A DNA stretch of 64,000 nt from the NCBI GenBank assembly GCA_030427145.1, contig JAUHWT010000011.1, positions 62,001 to 126,000 of the forward strand, read 5' to 3'. Made by a program: the position numbers and the translations under genes. Shown here piece after piece: positions 60,449-64,000 of this stretch. A model generated the notes under the pieces. The model made no database searches. It saw only the letters and a list, made by a program, of their open reading frames with translations, and was not told the origin of the DNA. Numbering within the stretch: the first letter of the stretch is position 1; every line of letters starts with the position of its first letter. Source of the DNA: Alphaproteobacteria bacterium (GTDB lineage Bacteria; Pseudomonadota; Alphaproteobacteria; Rhodobacterales; Rhodobacteraceae).

Positions 60449-60757
60449 GATTTTCCCTTCCGTTGGACTCTTGGAATTGTTGCGGGAATGTGCCGTCGAA
60501 GGGTCGGTTCCATGCAGTGTCGCACAGTCGAATATCTCCCCTCCGGACTGTCGGCCGCCACCCGAGATCGCCTATTCTTGCAGCAGTATTTCAGGAAGGT
60601 CCATATGGGCGGCAAAAGTTTCTTTCCCTGCCGTTAGGTTGACGTCACGTCGCCCCGTATTCAGCCGGACCAGGTCACTCCATACGGCAGTTTACTTTGC
60701 GTGAAACGTGGCCTTACACTCATTGCGACAGTGTTTGACTGGAGGAGGATACAGGTC
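60449..60757. other. Divergent intergenic region between two peptide-transport operons
   Basis: This stretch must hold the promoters of the leftward DppA-like operon and the rightward OppA-like operon. I see no gene, no strong promoter pair and no clear palindrome in it. The rightward gene has a very good Shine-Dalgarno (GGAGGAGG, 60741). Confidence 0.6.
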
Positions 60758-62344
60758 ATGAAGACGCGAATGATGGCAGGCGCCGCCCTGGCACTCGCCC
60801 TGACGGTCACGGGCGCGGGGAGCCCATGGGCCGCAACCTACATGCGGGGCAACAACGGAAATCCCGAAACACTTGACCAGCACAAGACGTCGACGGTGGT
60901 GGAGGCGCATATTCTACGCGACCTCTATGAGGGGCTGGTTGTCTACGATGCCGCCGCCCAGGTCGTGCCGGGGGTGGCTGAAAGCTGGGAGGTGTCGGAG
61001 GACGGCACGGAGTATACTTTCACGCTGCGCAACAATGCCAAATGGTCGAACGGTGATCCCGTCACCGCCGGCGATTTCGTTTTCTCCCTTCGGCGTATCA
61101 TGACCCCGGCCACCGGAGCCAAATACGCAAACATTCTTTATCCCATTAAAAACGCCGAGGCCGTCAACACCGGCGACATGGAGCCCGACAGCCTTGCGGT
61201 GGAGGCCGTTGACGACCACACGCTGAAAATTACCCTCGAAAATCCAACGCCGTTTTTCATTGAGTTGCTGACTCACCAGACCGGTCTGCCGATGCATCCG
61301 CCCACCGTGGAAGCCAATGGCGCCGATTTCGTTCAGCCGGGCATCATGGTCTCCAACGGTGCCTATGTTCTCGAAACCAACATTCTGAATGACAAGATCG
61401 TTTTGCAGAAGAACGAGAATTATCATGACGCTGACAACGTCGCCATCGAGACGGTCAACTTTATTCCGATCGAGGATCGCGCAACCTGCGTAAGAGCGTG
61501 GGAGGCGGGCGAAATCCATTCCTGCGCCGACCTTCCCGCCGAAGATCTTGAGCGGCTTCAGTCCGAACACGGCGACGCCACCCGCGTCACGCCATATCTC
61601 GGCACGTACTATTACGCGCTCAACCACGAGGATGAGTTCCTGTCCGACCCCGAGGTGCGCCGGGCGCTGTCAATGGTCATCGACCGGGAATTCCTGGCCG
61701 AGAATATCTTCCAGGGCATGATCCCCGCTACAAGCTTCATTCCGCCAGGGATCGGCAACTACGAGACCGGCTCTCCCGAGACGGATTACTTCAGCATGTC
61801 CATGCTCGATCGCGAGGACATGGCGATCGAAATTCTTGAGGCAAAGGGCGTCACGCCGGACACACCGCACAAACTGGAAATCATGTATAATTCCAGTGAG
61901 AACCACAAAAACGTTGCCACGGCGATTGCGGACATGTGGGCAAATGTGGGTGTGAACGTCACCTATAACGTGCGGGACATTTCGGCGCATTACGCCCACC
62001 TCCGCGACCGGGGTGATTTCGACGTCGCACGTGCGGGATGGATTGGCGACTACTCCGATCCGCAGAACTTTCTCTTCATGGTCGAATCCGACAATGACGG
62101 CTTCAACTATTCCCGGTATGAGAACCCGGAATATGACGCCCTGATGGATGCCGCGGCGGCGGAGACGGATCTGACGAAACGGTCGGAACTGCTGAGCCAG
62201 GCGGAGGCCATGTTCATGCGTGACCTGCCGTTCCTGCCGCTCCTGTACTACTCCTCGCTCGCGCTGGTATCGCCCAACCTTCAGGGGTGGGAGGACAACA
62301 TCCAGCATGTGCATCTGAGCCGCTACATGAGTATCACCGAGTAA
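60758..62344 (+). CDS. Peptide ABC transporter substrate-binding protein (OppA-like)
   Basis: The 528-residue protein has a signal peptide (about 1-25, ending SPWA) and the SBP_bac_5 fold: NNGNPETLDQHKTSTV near the N-terminus, RDLYEGLVVYD, GVAESWEVSEDGTEYTFTLR, and the C-terminal DVARAGWIGDYSDPQNFLFM. These are the OppA/MppA type marks. ATG 60758 follows GGAGGAGG. It starts an opp-type operon; its permease genes follow to the window edge. Confidence 0.93.
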   Translation: MKTRMMAGAALALALTVTGAGSPWAATYMRGNNGNPETLDQHKTSTVVEAHILRDLYEGLVVYDAAAQVVPGVAESWEVSEDGTEYTFTLRNNAKWSNGDPVTAGDFVFSLRRIMTPATGAKYANILYPIKNAEAVNTGDMEPDSLAVEAVDDHTLKITLENPTPFFIELLTHQTGLPMHPPTVEANGADFVQPGIMVSNGAYVLETNILNDKIVLQKNENYHDADNVAIETVNFIPIEDRATCVRAWEAGEIHSCADLPAEDLERLQSEHGDATRVTPYLGTYYYALNHEDEFLSDPEVRRALSMVIDREFLAENIFQGMIPATSFIPPGIGNYETGSPETDYFSMSMLDREDMAIEILEAKGVTPDTPHKLEIMYNSSENHKNVATAIADMWANVGVNVTYNVRDISAHYAHLRDRGDFDVARAGWIGDYSDPQNFLFMVESDNDGFNYSRYENPEYDALMDAAAAETDLTKRSELLSQAEAMFMRDLPFLPLLYYSSLALVSPNLQGWEDNIQHVHLSRYMSITE

Positions 62345-62355
62345 CCTGTTGATAC

Positions 62356-62381
62356 GGCTGGGCGGCCCCGGTCGCCCGGCC
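62356..62381 (+). promoter_or_regulatory. Hairpin after the OppA-like gene
   Basis: GGCTGGGCG and CGCCCGGCC pair over 9 positions with one G-U around an 8-base loop, 12 bases after the oppA stop codon, then ATTTTGCC. It may be a partial terminator or a stabiliser of the binding-protein mRNA. Confidence 0.5.
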
Positions 62382-62404
62382 ATTTTGCCGACCGAAGTTG
62401 CACC

Positions 62405-62412
62405 GGGAGGAG
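62405..62412 (+). promoter_or_regulatory. Shine-Dalgarno GGGAGGAG that points to an ATT start for oppB
   Basis: The strong site GGGAGGAG ends six bases before ATT 62419. There is no ATG, GTG or TTG at that spacing. The only standard start in frame, TTG 62398, lies upstream of this site and has no Shine-Dalgarno of its own. Confidence 0.6.
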
Positions 62413-62418
62413 ATCGAC

Positions 62419-63336
62419 ATTTTAAGATACGCCCTCAGACGGCTTCTGGGTGCCGTACCGACCCTGTTCCTGATCATCACCGCTGCCTTCTTCATGATGC
62501 GGATCGCCCCCGGGGGGCCATTCGATCAGGAACGCACGCTGGAAGCCACGGTGCTGGAAAACCTCAACCGGACATTCGGCCTTGATAAACCGCTCTGGCA
62601 GCAATACGCGATGTATCTCAACAACCTGCTGCACGGCGACATGGGGCCATCCTTCGTGTTCCGTGACAAACGGGTCCATGAGATCCTCGGTGAGGGGCTT
62701 CCGGTCTCGATGCAGCTTGGCTTCCTCGCGCTGCTGCTCGCACTTTTCATCGGGGTGTGCATGGGAACCGTCGCTGCCCTGCGGCAGAATTCCAAAGCGG
62801 ACTATTTCGTCGTCGCTCTCGCCACTTTCGGCATAACGGTGCCGCCATTCGTGGTCGCACCCGTTCTCGCCCTTGTCTTCGCCGTGTTTCTTGGCTGGCT
62901 GCCCGCACAAGGTTGGGGACGAGCGGACCAGATGGTGCTGCCCGTAATTGCCCTCGCTCTGCCCCAGGTCGCGGTTATCGCGCGTCTGACGCGAGGCGCC
63001 ATGATCGAGGCCCTGCGGTCGGACCATGTACGCACGGCGAAGGCCTACGGGCTTCCAGCGAGTATGGTTGTCATCAAACACGCCCTGCGCGCTGCGGTCT
63101 TGCCGGCCATAAGCTATCTTGGGCCCGCTGCCGCCGCTCTACTGACCGGTTCAATCGTGGTGGAGCAGGTATTCAATCTGCCCGGTATCGGCCGGTATTT
63201 TGTGCAGGGCGCTCTCAACCGGGACTATACGATGGTCATGGGAACCGTTGTGATCGTTGCAGTTTTTGTGATCCTTTTCAACTTGATGGTCGATCTTCTT
63301 TTCGCCGTGTTTGATCCAAGGGTGCGCTATGACTGA
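62419..63336 (+). CDS. oppB: Oligopeptide ABC transporter permease OppB, probable ATT start
   Basis: The 305-residue permease has six helices, the OppB N-terminus (M)LRYALRRLLGAVPTLF followed by MMRIAPGGPFD, the LHGDMGPSFVFRDKRV region, and the coupling loop AKAYGLPASMVVIKHALRAA. I place the start at ATT 62419, because GGGAGGAG ends six bases before it and, as I remember it, E. coli OppB starts at the same aligned position. If only standard starts are allowed the gene would begin with TTG at 62398 (312 residues). It overlaps the next gene by eight bases. Confidence 0.93.
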   Translation: MLRYALRRLLGAVPTLFLIITAAFFMMRIAPGGPFDQERTLEATVLENLNRTFGLDKPLWQQYAMYLNNLLHGDMGPSFVFRDKRVHEILGEGLPVSMQLGFLALLLALFIGVCMGTVAALRQNSKADYFVVALATFGITVPPFVVAPVLALVFAVFLGWLPAQGWGRADQMVLPVIALALPQVAVIARLTRGAMIEALRSDHVRTAKAYGLPASMVVIKHALRAAVLPAISYLGPAAAALLTGSIVVEQVFNLPGIGRYFVQGALNRDYTMVMGTVVIVAVFVILFNLMVDLLFAVFDPRVRYD

Positions 63337-64000
63337 CGCTGCCATCGCAGAGGAGACCCCACCCCAGGGCTCCGTGCAGAACCGCTCGCTCTGGGCCACG
63401 GCGCTGTTGCGGCTGAAACGAAACCGTGCGGCGGTGGCATCGTTCTTCGTGCTGATTTTCCTCATCATCGCAGGCGGGCTGGGCCCCATGGTTTCGCCGC
63501 ACAGCTATTCCGAGGTCTATCCGGAGTTCGTCAAAACCAGGCCCAGTCTTTCCCCATACCCCCAGGCCGAGCAGATCATTCCCGCTGCTGAAAGCGCCCT
63601 GCGCCGCGCCCGGGTGGAGGTCGGAGAGATTGTGATCGAGGACGGCACCGTCCGGATTGCGGTCAGTTCTGAATCCGAAATTGACCCTCGCATTTCCCGT
63701 TACGTCGACCGGTCCGACGTGTTTTCCAACGCGGAGGTCGTGGACATTTCCGGCGATGGGCTCTCCGGCGCCATCACCGCCGACGTGCAGCAGCTATACT
63801 TTCTGATGGGAACCGATGCGAATGGTCGTGACCTGTTTTCCCGCACCCTGATCGCCCTGCGGATCTCCCTGATGATCGGTGCCCTTGCGACGGCGGTGGC
63901 ACTGGTGATCGGCGTGATTTACGGCGCGACATCGGGTTTCGTGGGCGGACGTGTCGACAACCTCATGATGCGCTTCGTCGATATCATGGATTCACTCCCC
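63329..64000 (+). CDS. oppC: Oligopeptide ABC transporter permease OppC (3' end outside window)
   Basis: The visible 224 codons run to the window edge. They give an N-terminal cytoplasmic part, helix 1 (about 36-56), a long periplasmic segment (about 57-157), then FLMGTDANGRDLFSRTLIALRIS, the family mark, and helices from about 184. The periplasmic segment has about 100 residues, more than I expect for E. coli OppC, and includes a charged part (AAESALRRARVEVGEIVIED). ATG 63329 overlaps the oppB end by eight bases. Confidence 0.92.
   Translation, partial: MTDAAIAEETPPQGSVQNRSLWATALLRLKRNRAAVASFFVLIFLIIAGGLGPMVSPHSYSEVYPEFVKTRPSLSPYPQAEQIIPAAESALRRARVEVGEIVIEDGTVRIAVSSESEIDPRISRYVDRSDVFSNAEVVDISGDGLSGAITADVQQLYFLMGTDANGRDLFSRTLIALRISLMIGALATAVALVIGVIYGATSGFVGGRVDNLMMRFVDIMDSLP

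Overview
The window is a GC-rich (about 60 %) chromosomal segment of an alphaproteobacterium, most likely a Rhodobacterales/Rhodobacteraceae member. The grounds are the gene order ubiB-ubiE / mutM-enoyl-CoA hydratase-rpsT-dnaA-dnaN-recF-gyrB, the many solute-binding-protein transporters, the ThiXYZ-type pyrimidine salvage operon and a TctA transporter. No insertion sequence, prophage, CRISPR array or rRNA operon was seen. About 56 protein genes and one tRNA are supported.

Layout. 1-4 kb: end of a TctA transporter permease, an exported glycerophosphodiesterase, a GNAT acetyltransferase and an MFS exporter. 4-8 kb: fatty-acid synthesis block (a FabMG-like putative enoyl-ACP reductase facing acpP, fabG, fabD). 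8-10 kb: small accessory genes (BLUF blue-light sensor, host-attachment family protein, DUF4112 protein, a 69-residue unknown). 9.7-14 kb: ubiquinone genes ubiB and ubiE, divergent mutM, an enoyl-CoA hydratase, rpsT. 14-22 kb: replication block dnaA, dnaN, recF, a LysE-type exporter and gyrB, preceded by an 850-base non-coding stretch that carries a full TTAA-N7-TTAAC CtrA-type site. 22-25 kb: an orphan RTX protein and a second exported glycerophosphodiesterase. 25-28 kb: a ribose/fructose-type sugar ABC transporter. 28-33 kb: an NMT1-type ABC transporter with a GntR regulator, a TauE/SafE exporter and a divergent fumarylacetoacetate-hydrolase-family enzyme. 33-37 kb: a TPP-riboswitch-controlled thiE-thiY-tenA-thiZ-thiX operon. 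37-41 kb: rhomboid protease, metG, a DsbA-like oxidoreductase. 41-53 kb: the classical tRNA-Trp-secE-nusG-rplKAJL-rpoBC cluster. 53-64 kb: a metallophosphoesterase and two back-to-back peptide ABC transport operons, one with an embedded M24 aminopeptidase.

How the parts fit. The window mixes core information processing (replication start genes, RNA polymerase, ribosomal stalk) with nutrient scavenging (peptides, sugar, thiamine pyrimidine, an unknown small organic compound, phosphodiesters). The less ordinary items are an oppB gene whose Shine-Dalgarno and homology both point to an ATT start codon, a riboswitch whose 5' strand can also pair with a downstream hairpin, a CtrA-type site in the pre-dnaA gap, strong hairpins after three solute-binding-protein genes, an AT-rich operator candidate, and an OppC-type permease with a long extra periplasmic segment. 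I did not find a clearly new multi-gene system; the candidates closest to uncharacterised biology are the BLUF/host-attachment/DUF4112 cluster, the FabMG-like gene and the 28-33 kb uptake locus.
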